Source: Citromicrobium sp. UBA3494 (GTDB taxonomy: Bacteria > Pseudomonadota > Alphaproteobacteria > Sphingomonadales > Sphingomonadaceae). From it: a DNA stretch of 64,000 nucleotides. The stretch is from assembly GCA_002377695.1 (NCBI GenBank), contig DFQH01000001.1, positions 508,093-572,092 of the forward strand, written 5' to 3'. Position numbers and translations under genes: made by a program. Below the pieces are notes generated by a model. The model saw nothing but the letters and a program-made list of their open reading frames with translations. It made no database searches and was not told where the DNA came from. Shown piece by piece: positions 1-7,809 of the stretch. Within the stretch, counting starts at the first letter, position 1; each line of letters starts with the position of its first letter.

Positions 1-518
1 AGACCGGTCAGTTCGTCCACATGCGCTGCGGTACGCAACCGCGTCTCGAGGTGATAGCGCTCCGTAATATCCTGAAAAACGCCGATTACCCCAACGGGCT
101 TGCCGCCGACGATCTCCTGTTCGCCGATCGCCCGAACCCGCTTGAGCACGCCCTTGGCATCACGAAAATCCAGTTCGAGATCGTAGGGAGTCCCGTTTCT
201 GGCACATTCCTCTACCGCGCTCGAGATGCGCGGACGGTCTTTCGGCAGGAAATAGTCGAGCCCGCTCTCCAGATGCGCTCTGGTCGGGTTCTCGATCGCG
301 TGAATCGCGCTTGTCTGGCGCGACCAGAAAAGCTCCTGTGTTTCCAGGTCCATCCGCCAATGACCGATCTGCGCCATCTGCTCGGCTAGCTCGAATTGTC
401 GCTGTGTCCGGTGGAGGGCCTCGACCAGGTCCTTGCGCTGTGCGATCGCCTCCTTTGCAAGCTCGCACTCCATTCTGGTCCGCAAGAGAGTCTCGATCAC
501 GCGAGCGAGCTGGCGTAA
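1..518 (-). pseudogene. PAS-GGDEF continuation of the interrupted GAF sensor gene (partial, runs off left edge)
   Basis: Reading frame downstream of the TAA at 519-521, open without a stop to the window edge and in the same frame as the GAF gene. After a helical linker (RQLARVIETLLRTRMECEL) comes a PAS-like segment starting near AQIGHWRMDLE and closing with the PAC-like VIGVFQDITERYHLE, followed by HVDELTG at the edge. That last motif is the usual first motif of a GGDEF diguanylate cyclase domain. The family architecture GAF-PAS-GGDEF is well known. Here the GAF part is separated from it by one stop codon, so this half is either a dead remnant or is translated separately from an internal start such as the ATG of MECEL. 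The GGDEF domain itself lies outside the window. Confidence 0.75.
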
Positions 519-965
519 TTAGTCCAGTTCCTCGCACGCAGCACGATGCGGCCTGTCGTCGATCACGCACAAGGTGCCGATCGCCACACGCTCGCCGTCC
601 AGTTCCGGCCCCATGAGCGGGATCGTCGCGAAGAACTGCAGCTCGGGCATCGACGAGATTTCCGGCTTGCTGCCGTAAACCGGATGCTCCTGCAGGTTGT
701 TCACCACGATCTCGCGGTTCTCGGCAACGGCGGTCGCGCAGATCGAGCATTCGCGCGGAACCTCATCCGGTGCGAAGCCCTCGCGTGCCTTGAACCACTG
801 CCTGGCGGTGTCGATCAGCGAGATATAGGCTGTGCGGCAGCCGAATATCCGGCGCGCCGACCGGACCAGAGCGTCGAATTCGGCTTCTGGTACGGTATCG
901 AGAATTCGAAGCGCAGAGAGGGTGCGCTGGCGAAGCACTTCCTCCTTGGCAGCACGTTCTGGCAT
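519..965 (-). CDS. GAF-domain protein, N-terminal piece of an interrupted GAF-PAS-GGDEF sensor
   Basis: 148 residues from ATG at 965, which has an AGGGA ribosome site just upstream; a longer start at 1100 is possible but less likely. The sequence is a typical phytochrome-like GAF domain: SALRILDTVPEAEFDALV, then AYISLIDTARQWFKAREGF, then ECSICATAV and the late motif IGTLCVIDDRPH. Such domains precede PAS and GGDEF domains in diguanylate cyclases. The frame ends at TAA (519-521) directly after CEELD, but the same frame continues downstream as linker, PAS and the start of GGDEF. One base change (for example GAA to TAA) would explain the break. As it stands the product would be a free GAF domain. 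Confidence 0.8.
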   Translation of the reverse strand: MPERAAKEEVLRQRTLSALRILDTVPEAEFDALVRSARRIFGCRTAYISLIDTARQWFKAREGFAPDEVPRECSICATAVAENREIVVNNLQEHPVYGSKPEISSMPELQFFATIPLMGPELDGERVAIGTLCVIDDRPHRAACEELD

Positions 966-1054
966 TGCAATTCCTTCCCTGCCGGAAAGGAATGACCCGA
1001 AGCTAGTTAATACGACGCTAATTCGATGGAGCGGAATATCCCGCCAATGCCCCG

Positions 1055-2440
1055 TCAGAGCGCGCTGACAGATAGGAAATCGGGTTTGGGCCCGTTCCAC
1101 TCGCCCGCCGGGATCACTTCATCATCATCGCGGCGGTTGCGCCCGCCACGACCGCGCGCCGGCTTCTCGTCGCCCTTGTTGCGCGGCTTGCTTTGGCTCG
1201 CCGATTTGCGCGGCTCCTGCGTGTCGCGCTCCTCGTCACGCTGCTCCGGCTTGCTCCTGGACTTCGATCTGGACTTCGGCTGCGACTCCGATTCCGATTC
1301 CGGCTTAGCCAGTTCCACCCGCACATCGTCCTTGCCGAAAGACGCAATCGTCGCGCCGGTCAGCTTTTCGACATTCTCGATCGCTTCCGCATCGTCTTCG
1401 GTCACGAAGGTGAATGCGCGTCCCTTCGCGCCGGCGCGGCCGGTCCGCCCGATCCGGTGAACATAATCGTCCGGATGCCATGGCGTGTCGAAGTTGAAGA
1501 CGTGGCTCACGCCCTTGATGTCGAGGCCCCTCGCCGCGACGTCGGACGCGACCAGGATATTGATCTCACCCGCCTTGAAACGGTCGAGCTCCTTGATCCG
1601 GCTGGACTGGTCCATGTCGCCGTGGATCTCGCCACTGGCGAAACCGTGGCTCTGAAGGCTCTTGTTGATCTCGCGCACCGTCGTCTTCCGGTTGGAAAAG
1701 ACGATCGCGGTCTCGACGAGATCGTTTCGAAGCAGCCAGCGCAGCGTCTCGCGCTTTTCGCGCGGTTTGACCGGAATCTTGAACGCCGTGATGTTCTCGT
1801 TGGTGGAGGCCGCGCGGCTCACTTCGATCCGCTTGGGGTTATCGAGGAACTTCTGGGCCAGCTTCTCGATCGGCGGCGGCATGGTCGCGCTGAACAGCAG
1901 CGTCTGGCGCGGTTCGGGCAGTTTGGAACAGATCGTCTCGATATCGGGGATGAACCCCATGTCGAGCATCCGGTCCGCCTCGTCGATGACGAGCATTTCG
2001 CACCCGTTGAGCAGAATCTTGCCGCGTTCGAACAGGTCCATCAGACGACCCGGGGTGGCAATAAGCACATCGACGCCTTCGTTGAGCGCCTTGATCTGAT
2101 CGCCCATCTGCACCCCGCCGATCAGCAGCGCGAGCTGCAAATCGTGCTGCTTGCCGTACTTTTCGAAATTCTCCGCCACCTGCGCCGCAAGTTCGCGCGT
2201 CGGCGCGAGGATGAGCGAGCGCGGCATCAGCGCGCGGCGCCGCCCGCTGGCGAGGATATCGATCATCGGCAGGACGAAGCTGGCGGTCTTGCCGGTGCCC
2301 GTCTGCGCGATCCCGATGATGTCCTTCATCATCAGGACCGGCGGGATCGCCTGCTCCTGAATGGGCGTAGGTTCGCTATATCCGGCGGCTTCTACCGCCT
2401 GCAGCAACTTATCGGAGAGGCCGAGATCGGCGAATTTCAT
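1055..2440 (-). CDS. rhlE: DEAD-box ATP-dependent RNA helicase (RhlE-type)
   Basis: 461 residues. ATP-driven RNA unwinding, normally in ribosome assembly or mRNA turnover. Visible motifs in order: F-x-L-G-L with the Q motif (residues about 3-29), Walker A AQTGTGKT (45-52), PTREL, TPGR, DEAD (153-156), SAT (184-186), and in the second RecA lobe ARGLDIKGVSHVFNFD and HRIGRTGR. The C-terminal tail after about residue 375 is low-complexity and charged (repeated SES, KSRSK and RGRGG stretches), as in RhlE-like proteins, and probably binds RNA or the degradosome. The gene stands alone between the broken GAF gene and a secreted protein on the same strand. Confidence 0.93.
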   Translation of the reverse strand: MKFADLGLSDKLLQAVEAAGYSEPTPIQEQAIPPVLMMKDIIGIAQTGTGKTASFVLPMIDILASGRRRALMPRSLILAPTRELAAQVAENFEKYGKQHDLQLALLIGGVQMGDQIKALNEGVDVLIATPGRLMDLFERGKILLNGCEMLVIDEADRMLDMGFIPDIETICSKLPEPRQTLLFSATMPPPIEKLAQKFLDNPKRIEVSRAASTNENITAFKIPVKPREKRETLRWLLRNDLVETAIVFSNRKTTVREINKSLQSHGFASGEIHGDMDQSSRIKELDRFKAGEINILVASDVAARGLDIKGVSHVFNFDTPWHPDDYVHRIGRTGRAGAKGRAFTFVTEDDAEAIENVEKLTGATIASFGKDDVRVELAKPESESESQPKSRSKSRSKPEQRDEERDTQEPRKSASQSKPRNKGDEKPARGRGGRNRRDDDEVIPAGEWNGPKPDFLSVSAL

Positions 2441-2532
2441 TCAGTTTTCCGGATGTGGAGGGCTGTACTGCATTGTGCCGCAGGAGCGCGCGCGCCATCG
2501 CCCAACGGCGCCGGATTGTCAAGGAATAGCGC

Positions 2533-3093
2533 CTATTCCAACGGGACAAGCTGGCGAATCGCGCCGATCTTGCAAGTCGCGCCATTGCGCGCTCGCAAGG
2601 TATCGCGCCCGGCACAAAGCTCCCCATCCTCGTTCGGCTCCATGTAGAAGCCGAGATAGAAATCGCGCGCATTGCATGATTTGCCAAGCTGGGCGCGGAT
2701 CATCCGATTGTCCGAGAGGTAGAGCACGAGGTCGCGCGAGCTTACGGTCTGCACGCCCACGATGCTGCGCGCTGGTACGCATTTGCCGATTTTCCGCTGT
2801 TCGAAGCGGCGGGGCATTACCCGCCGCCAATCCGCGATCATCTCGCGCGTATCGGAGCGGCGCGGCGAAACGCGAATCATGATCTCCTGCCGGATACGCA
2901 CCTGCCGCGCTTCCAGTCCTTCCCGCCATGCCTGTGCCGCAAGCCACCCCGGAGCCTCGGCTCCGGGCCTTTCGACCGGCGCTTCCGTCAGCAGGAGGGG
3001 GGACGGCAGGGACACGGGCGACGGGGACGATTCGTCCCGCTGCGCTGGAGACAGCGCGAGAAGAGGTGCCAGAAATGCAGCCATGAAATGCAT
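2533..3093 (-). CDS. hypothetical secreted protein
   Basis: 186 residues of unknown function. The start has a short hydrophobic stretch (MAAFLAPLLALSPAQ), so export is likely; ATG at 3093 or 3084 are both possible. A proline-rich linker follows, then a conserved-looking domain with pairs of cysteines (GKCVPARS, GKSCNARDFYLGFYMEP, ELCAGRD, ATCKIG). No motif gives an enzymatic role. It precedes rhlE on the same strand by about 90 bases. I have a general impression of similar small proteins in Erythrobacter-like genomes but cannot verify it here. Confidence 0.65.
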   Translation of the reverse strand: MHFMAAFLAPLLALSPAQRDESSPSPVSLPSPLLLTEAPVERPGAEAPGWLAAQAWREGLEARQVRIRQEIMIRVSPRRSDTREMIADWRRVMPRRFEQRKIGKCVPARSIVGVQTVSSRDLVLYLSDNRMIRAQLGKSCNARDFYLGFYMEPNEDGELCAGRDTLRARNGATCKIGAIRQLVPLE

Positions 3094-3259
3094 GGTTGTG
3101 CCGTTATCCTCACAGGCGGGAGTCCAAGATATCGCCCCGCCCCATTCGATCTACCCGAACGCAACACATAGGACCGTCTTTTGAATGGCGGCTTAATTGC
3201 GGCAGTCCCCTTTGGCGCCGGACTGGCATTGGGCGGCCGGGGTGTGGCATGGCGCCAAC

Positions 3260-4702
3260 ATGAGCGATGCCTTTCTCTCTGCCGCGACCGCGATTCTGGG
3301 CCAGCGCGGGCTGAGCCGCGACAGCGAGGTGATGAATCCCTGGCTCACCGACTGGCGCGGGCGCTATTCCGGGCGGGCGATAGCCCTGGCCTCGCCCGCT
3401 TCGACCGAAGAGGTCGCCGCTGTGGTGAAGCTGTGCGTGCAGCATCGCGTTCCGATCGTGCCGCAGGGCGGCAATAGCGGAATGTCCGGCGGTGCAACTC
3501 CGGATGAGAGTGGCGATTCGCTGCTTCTCTCGCTCAGGCGCATGGATACGATCCGGCACTGGGACGAGGATGCGCGGCAAGTGGTGTGCGATGCAGGCGT
3601 AGTCCTGCAATCTCTGCACCAGGCGGCGGCAGGGCGCGGCCTGCGCTTTCCCCTGACGCTGGGGGGCAAGGGTTCGGCGACGATAGGCGGGCTGATCTCC
3701 ACCAATGCGGGCGGCACGCAGGTGCTGCGCCACGGCACGATGCGCGCGCAGGTACGCGGGCTCGAGGCCGTGCTGCCCGACGGCACCGTGCTGGATACGC
3801 TGGCGGCGCTGAAGAAGGACAACCGCGGGTTCGATCTCAAGCAGCTGCTGATCGGGTCGGAAGGCACGCTGGGGATCGTGACCGGCGCCACCCTTTCGCT
3901 GCTGCCGCAGATCGCGGCCAGGCGCGTCCTGTTCGTCGGGCTGCCATCCGTGCACCAGGCGCGCAGGCTCCTCCTGCTGGCACAGCAACGCGAGGGCGCG
4001 GCACTCGAAGGCTTCGAGATCATGCCGCGCGATGCGCTGGATGCCGTGCTGGCCTACGAGCCCGCCGCACGCGATCCGCTGGGCGAACCGCACAATTGGT
4101 ACGCGCTGCTCGAACTGGTTGCGGACGAGACGCAGGCGGACAGCTTGCAGAAACGCGTCACAAGCCTGCTCGAAACCGCGCTGGAGCAGGGGCTGGTCGA
4201 GGATGCGACCATCGCCGCAAGCGAGACGCAGGCCGAGGCCCTGTGGTCCCTGCGCGATGGCATTTCTTCGGCAGAGCGCGCTCGCGGGCCTGCCGTTCAG
4301 CATGATATCTCCGTGCCCCCTGAAAAAATGCCGGCCTTCATCGAAGAGGCCAGCGCCGTATTGGAGCGACAATTCGCAGGCACGCGAGCGGTCGCCTTCG
4401 GCCATCTGGGCGATGGCAATGTCCACTTCCATCTGCGCGCGCCCGAAGGGGCCATGGGTGGCGAGTGGGAGGATGCCGACGGCAAGGCGATCAGTGCGGC
4501 CGTGCACGACCTGGTGACCGAATGGGCCGGTTCGATCAGCGCCGAACACGGCATCGGCCAGATGAAGCGCGACGAGCTTGGCCGGCTTGCGGATCCGGCC
4601 ACGCTTAGCATTCTGCGCGGCGTCAAGCAGGCGCTCGACCCGCAAGGCATCATGAACCCGGGAAAGCTGGTGCCGCTTGCCAGCCGCGCGCCCGCCGCCT
4701 AA
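3260..4702 (+). CDS. FAD-binding oxidase, D-2-hydroxyacid dehydrogenase (GlcD / D2HGDH-like)
   Basis: 480 residues from ATG at 3260; the frame is open upstream to a TTG at 3197, but the ATG fits the family better. An FAD-PCMH domain comes first: PIVPQGGNSGMSGGATP, ISTNAGGTQVLRHGTMR and LLIGSEGTLGIVTGATL are the FAD-contacting segments. The FAD-oxidase C-terminal domain follows, with AFGHLGDGNVHFHLRAP and the end motif SAEHGIGQMKRDEL...KQALDPQGIMNPGK. Members oxidise 2-hydroxy acids such as D-lactate, glycolate or D-2-hydroxyglutarate and pass electrons to carriers. The substrate cannot be decided from sequence alone. It is single-gene and followed by sapC. Confidence 0.88.
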   Translation: MSDAFLSAATAILGQRGLSRDSEVMNPWLTDWRGRYSGRAIALASPASTEEVAAVVKLCVQHRVPIVPQGGNSGMSGGATPDESGDSLLLSLRRMDTIRHWDEDARQVVCDAGVVLQSLHQAAAGRGLRFPLTLGGKGSATIGGLISTNAGGTQVLRHGTMRAQVRGLEAVLPDGTVLDTLAALKKDNRGFDLKQLLIGSEGTLGIVTGATLSLLPQIAARRVLFVGLPSVHQARRLLLLAQQREGAALEGFEIMPRDALDAVLAYEPAARDPLGEPHNWYALLELVADETQADSLQKRVTSLLETALEQGLVEDATIAASETQAEALWSLRDGISSAERARGPAVQHDISVPPEKMPAFIEEASAVLERQFAGTRAVAFGHLGDGNVHFHLRAPEGAMGGEWEDADGKAISAAVHDLVTEWAGSISAEHGIGQMKRDELGRLADPATLSILRGVKQALDPQGIMNPGKLVPLASRAPAA

Positions 4703-4776
4703 GGCGCGGCTTCTTTACGCGGGAAGGCGTATCGGCGCCCGCCCCTTCATCATTTCCACCGTTCATGGAGAGACCG

Positions 4777-5562
4777 ATGGCCAGCGCGCCGCAAAAGCCC
4801 CAGCTTCCGATTTTCTATCAAGACCTGATGCCTCTCAACACGCGGGATCACCTGAATTTCCGCAGCCGGATGTCCGATTCGGCACCATGGCTGGCGAAGC
4901 AGCACGCGATCCCGCTGACGGCAGACGAGTTCATTCAGGCGGCGCGGCACTATCCGATCGTGTTCTCCTCGGGGGAGAATCCCCTGCCGCTGGCTCTGAT
5001 GGGCCTCAATGAAGGGGTGAACACCTTCTTCGACGATGACGGCAAGCTGATCGAGCAGGTGTACGTGCCGGCCTATATCCGCCGCTATCCCTTCATCCTC
5101 GCCAAGCTCTCGAACGAAAACGACAATCTTTCGCTGTGTTTCGACCCGACCTCCGATTCGATCGGCGAATTCGAAGAAGGCGAACGGCTGTTCAACGACG
5201 ACGGCTCGACCACGGACCAGACGAAATCGGCCCTCGAGTTCTGCGAGAAGTTCGAAGAAGCCGGTTTGCGCACGAAGATGCTGACCGACGAACTGCTAAA
5301 GCATGATCTGCTGATGGACGGGGAAGTCGCCATTCAGCGTAACGAAGCCCCGGACAAGCCCTATATCTACAAGGGCTTCCGGATGATCGATCTCGACAAG
5401 TTCAAGAAGCTGGATGGCGAGACACTGGTACGCTGGAGCAACGACGGAATCCTGCCGATCATCTACGCCCAGATCACCTCGCTCGAGCTGATGCGCCACA
5501 TTTTCGGTCGCCAGGAACAGCAGGGCAAGATGCCCTCGGGCGATCAGAAACCGGCCGCCTGA
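4777..5562 (+). CDS. SapC family protein
   Basis: 261 residues from ATG at 4777, preceded by GGAGAGA (the frame opens earlier at ATG 4765, which has no such site). The sequence matches the SapC family: FYQDLMPLNTRDH, then AARHYPIVFSS, LALMGLNEGVNTFFDD, YVPAYIRRYPFILAKL, and a C-terminal GETLVRWSNDGILPIIYAQ. SapC was first linked to S-layer or outer-surface proteins in Campylobacter; in alphaproteobacteria the role is unclear. No signal peptide is visible. A 10-bp perfect hairpin lies 20 bases after the stop. Confidence 0.85.
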   Translation: MASAPQKPQLPIFYQDLMPLNTRDHLNFRSRMSDSAPWLAKQHAIPLTADEFIQAARHYPIVFSSGENPLPLALMGLNEGVNTFFDDDGKLIEQVYVPAYIRRYPFILAKLSNENDNLSLCFDPTSDSIGEFEEGERLFNDDGSTTDQTKSALEFCEKFEEAGLRTKMLTDELLKHDLLMDGEVAIQRNEAPDKPYIYKGFRMIDLDKFKKLDGETLVRWSNDGILPIIYAQITSLELMRHIFGRQEQQGKMPSGDQKPAA

Positions 5563-5582
5563 CCGTCTTTCACGCCTCCACA

Positions 5583-5614
5583 CATCGCCCGGGTCGCAAG
5601 CGGTCCGGGCGATG
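5583..5614 (+). terminator. hairpin downstream of sapC
   Basis: Perfect 10-bp arms CATCGCCCGG (5583-5592) and CCGGGCGATG (5605-5614) around a 12-base loop, 20 bases after the sapC stop. No T-run follows, so it may pause polymerase or protect the mRNA 3' end rather than be a classical intrinsic terminator. Confidence 0.45.
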
Positions 5615-5615
5615 G

Positions 5616-5644
5616 TTGACAATGCGTTGAGGCACCCCAAATCT
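5616..5644 (+). promoter_or_regulatory. candidate sigma-70 promoter for the small RNA
   Basis: TTGACA (5616-5621), a 17-base spacer and AAATCT (5639-5644). The -35 is a perfect consensus and the spacing is ideal; the -10 is weak. Transcription would start near 5650 and run into the terminator ending near 5758, with no coding frame in between. Confidence 0.55.
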
Positions 5645-5649
5645 GTGGT

Positions 5650-5758
5650 GTCCGGGCGGCACCCCCCCTCATAGCCGCCCCGGATAAGCACGCTTTCGAG
5701 CGTGTTTCCTCCCTGAACCTTGGCCACCTCGTGCAATCTTGCACGAGGTGGTTTTTTT
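5650..5758 (+). ncRNA. candidate trans-acting small RNA with CU-rich single-stranded segment
   Basis: About 109 bases between a consensus-like promoter and a strong intrinsic terminator, in an intergenic region with no plausible gene. Predicted structure by eye: stem 1 TCCGGGCGGC (5651-5660) with GCCGCCCCGGA (5673-5683, one bulged base); stem 2 CACGC / GCGTG (5689-5693 and 5700-5704) with loop TTTCGA; an unpaired stretch around 5705-5721 containing CCTCCC; then the terminator hairpin. A CCTCC-type unpaired segment can pair with Shine-Dalgarno sequences, as in known alphaproteobacterial sRNAs with anti-SD motifs. The family is not recognised. 6S RNA and SRP RNA were considered but not matched. 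Confidence 0.55.
5724..5758 (+). terminator. strong intrinsic terminator of the small RNA
   Basis: Perfect 11-bp stem CCACCTCGTGC (5724-5734) / GCACGAGGTGG (5741-5751), six-base loop and seven T residues (5752-5758). It works for plus-strand transcripts only. The convergent amidohydrolase gene ends at 5757, so it overlaps that gene's stop region. Confidence 0.85.
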
Positions 5759-6701
5759 ATTCTGCGGCGAGCGGCAGGCCGTGCACGCCCCTATCAGGCA
5801 GGATTTCATCCGCCAGCTCGCGAACCAGTTCCGCCACCAGACGCGCCAGAGCGGGCATGCGCGCGCTCGGCCCGTCGAAGCGTGCATCGAGATAGAGGCT
5901 CCGGCACACTTCCAGCTGCAGGGCGTGGATGGCCAGCGGCGGGCTGCCATGCCGATCCAGAACATAGCCTCCCGCATAGGGTCGATTATGCGCCGCCCCG
6001 CGTTCGTTCCTAGCCAGAAACTGCAGCGCCCGGCTGGCAATCGCGTCGTCGCAGGAAACTCCGAATCGGTCTCCGATCACGAACTCGGTCGCCCGCTCCC
6101 CGGGGTGCCGGGCCCGCAACGGCGGCATCGAATGCAGATCGATCAGGAGGGCGACGCCCCACGCCTTGCGAATTTCGCCGAGCGCCCTGGAGAGTGCGCG
6201 GTGATAGGGCTCGTGAATGCCCGCGATACGATCGGCCACTTCCGCATGTGACAGCGAAGCATTCCAGACCTCGCCCACCCCCGAAACGCGCCTCGGCACC
6301 AGCCCGAGCCCGCTACGCGCCCGCCGATTCGCGCTCGAATGGACCTGCCCGGTCGGCCGCCCCTCCCCCAGCATCGACCAGTCGAGATCGTCGGGCGCAC
6401 GGTTGAGATCGAGCATGGCTCGCGGCGCATGCGCCACCAGCGTGGCCGCGCCGGTCAGATCAGCGACAGCTGTCGCCAGTTCGTCAACCAGGCGATCCTC
6501 CAGCCGCAGCTTGGCGATCCCCGGGTTGCGCATGCGCGATTCGATTTCGGCTGGATAGGACCGCCCGCCGTGCGGCGCAGCGATCAGCACCGGAAGTTTC
6601 GCCTGACGCACGCCCAGCAGGGTGAAGGCTGGCACCCCGCTTCCGGGGATCATGCCTCCCGGGATCACCTCCCGCGAATCGCTGTGCGCCGCCGCTTCCA
6701 T
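5757..6701 (-). CDS. N-formylglutamate amidohydrolase family protein
   Basis: 314 residues from ATG 6701 (a longer frame starts at 6758). The family hydrolyses N-formylglutamate, the last step of one histidine-degradation route, or related N-acyl substrates. Key blocks: PVLIAAPHGGRSYP near the N-terminus, LEDRLVDELA, RAMLDLNRAPDDLDWSML, IHEPYHRAL, LLIDLHSMPP and the late NRPYAGGYVLDRHG. No other hut genes are nearby, so the histidine role is only inferred; in several alphaproteobacteria this gene sits beside cpdR, as it does here. Transcribed divergently from cpdR. Confidence 0.85.
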   Translation of the reverse strand: MEAAAHSDSREVIPGGMIPGSGVPAFTLLGVRQAKLPVLIAAPHGGRSYPAEIESRMRNPGIAKLRLEDRLVDELATAVADLTGAATLVAHAPRAMLDLNRAPDDLDWSMLGEGRPTGQVHSSANRRARSGLGLVPRRVSGVGEVWNASLSHAEVADRIAGIHEPYHRALSRALGEIRKAWGVALLIDLHSMPPLRARHPGERATEFVIGDRFGVSCDDAIASRALQFLARNERGAAHNRPYAGGYVLDRHGSPPLAIHALQLEVCRSLYLDARFDGPSARMPALARLVAELVRELADEILPDRGVHGLPLAAE

Positions 6702-6799
6702 CGGTGTCACGCTGTACCCGAAGAGGGTGTGTGTCAAAGCAGGGCAAGCCCCGCCCACGCCAAAGATTCATTAAGCGCCTCGCGCTATGGAGGCGTCCT

Positions 6800-7192
6800 A
6801 TGAGCGAACCTTCACATTACCGGCGAATCCTCCTGGCGGAGGACGAGGAAGCGATGCGGACCTATCTGAGCCGCGCACTGGAAAAAGCGGGCTACGCAGT
6901 CGATTCGGTCGATTGCGGCACGGCGGCCCTGCCGCTGCTGGAAACTGGCGAATACGACCTTCTGCTGTCCGATATCGTGATGCCGGAAATGGACGGGATC
7001 GAACTGGCCCAGCGCTGCAACGAGATGAGCCCGGAAACCCGCGTGATGTTCATCACGGGCTTTGCCGCGGTCTCGCTCAAGGCCAGTGCCGACCAGCCGC
7101 AGGCAAAGGTACTGTCCAAGCCGTTCCACCTGCGCGATCTGGTACTGGAAGTGGACCGGGTTTTCGCCGATGCGAAGGAAGCGCTGCTTTAG
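6800..7192 (+). CDS. cpdR: single-domain response regulator CpdR
   Basis: 130 residues: a receiver domain with almost nothing else. Acidic pocket E14-D15, phosphoacceptor D58 in LLLSDIVMPEMDG, T in FITGFAA and K in VLSKPFHLRDL. Start ATG 6800 has GGAGG ten bases upstream. In Caulobacter, CpdR receives phosphate from the CckA-ChpT relay; unphosphorylated CpdR localises ClpXP and promotes CtrA degradation. The assignment rests on the RILLAEDEEAMRTYLSRAL opening, the length and the neighbour amidohydrolase. CckA is encoded 10 kb away in this window; ChpT and CtrA are not present here. An 8-bp hairpin (7205-7232) follows. Confidence 0.85.
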   Translation: MSEPSHYRRILLAEDEEAMRTYLSRALEKAGYAVDSVDCGTAALPLLETGEYDLLLSDIVMPEMDGIELAQRCNEMSPETRVMFITGFAAVSLKASADQPQAKVLSKPFHLRDLVLEVDRVFADAKEALL

Positions 7193-7204
7193 CCTCTTGT
7201 AACC

Positions 7205-7232
7205 GACGCGCCGCGCGGCTATCTGGCGCGTC
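7205..7232 (+). terminator. hairpin after cpdR
   Basis: Perfect arms GACGCGCC (7205-7212) and GGCGCGTC (7225-7232), loop of 12 bases, located between the cpdR stop and the tRNA. There is no T-run, so terminator activity is uncertain. Confidence 0.35.
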
Positions 7233-7260
7233 CGCCGTCAAGGCGACATCCCCATGGTGC

Positions 7261-7335
7261 GGGCGTATAGCTCAGGGGTAGAGCACTATGTTGACATCGT
7301 AGGGGTCCCAAGTTCAAATCTTGGTACGCCCACCA
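7261..7335 (+). tRNA. tRNA-Val (anticodon GAC)
   Basis: 75 bases with the CCA end encoded. Acceptor stem GGGCGTA / TACGCCC, D-loop with AGCTCAGGGGTAGAGC, anticodon stem CTATG / CGTAG with loop TTGACAT (anticodon GAC at positions 34-36), T-arm CCAAG / CTTGG with loop TTCAAAT. Reads valine codons GUC and GUU. Confidence 0.96.
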
Positions 7336-7425
7336 TGGGGGATTTCCTCGCCCGGGCACGCCCCTGACCCGGGTACGACAGGGCACCGGGTTTTACGTCA
7401 CCCGCAAGCATTCTGGCGAATTCCC

Positions 7426-7689
7426 TTGGCAGAATCCCTCTATCTTCTCGTGGTCCGGGACCCGGAAGACGTTCCGGAAGATCTGGAACTGCACGGGGAC
7501 GGACGGCGGTTTTCGCCCGGTGTCTACTGTATCTCGAGCGAACTGACACGCTCCCAGCTCTATCATCGCATCAAATGGCAACTTCCCGGTGATGCTGGCC
7601 TGCTTGTCGCGCCGCTGCGTGACGGGCCGAAGTTCAAGGGGCAGGACGCGGGCGCCCTGGCCTGGCTTCGAACACTGGATCTGCCATGA
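7426..7689 (+). CDS. small hypothetical protein
   Basis: 87 residues if it starts at TTG 7426 (ESLYLLVVRDPEDVPEDLEL...); the same frame is open back into the tRNA, so the true start is uncertain and no clear ribosome site is seen. The C-terminal part (SPGVYCISSELTRSQLYHRI, then DGPKFKGQDAGALAWL) has a protein-like composition. No domain recognised. It lies between the tRNA and icd. An antisense frame (7393-7788) also exists but looks less protein-like. Confidence 0.5.
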   Translation: MAESLYLLVVRDPEDVPEDLELHGDGRRFSPGVYCISSELTRSQLYHRIKWQLPGDAGLLVAPLRDGPKFKGQDAGALAWLRTLDLP

Positions 7690-7809
7690 GGATCTGCGCC
7701 CGGAGGGATAGATGCACGGTTCGCCCGCCTTGCGTGAGCCCCGACCTCTGCTAAAGCCGCGCCAGATTTCACCCCCATTCAGAAACATGCGGATCAGCAG
7801 GTACCCATA

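Noticed and set aside
1007..1021. TTAA-N7-CTAA, a near-match to a CtrA box, before the GAF gene
   Set aside because: One mismatch, and such sequences occur by chance; no second site or conservation evidence.
1193..2647. Long open frame antisense to rhlE
   Set aside because: Mirrors the codon structure of a verified helicase gene; Arg/Asp-rich without family features.
5616..5758. 6S RNA or SRP RNA as identity of the small RNA
   Set aside because: No central open bubble or SRP loop motif recognisable; left as an unassigned sRNA.
7393..7788. Minus-strand frame opposite the small gene after the tRNA
   Set aside because: Composition less protein-like; the plus-strand frame is preferred, though both remain uncertain.
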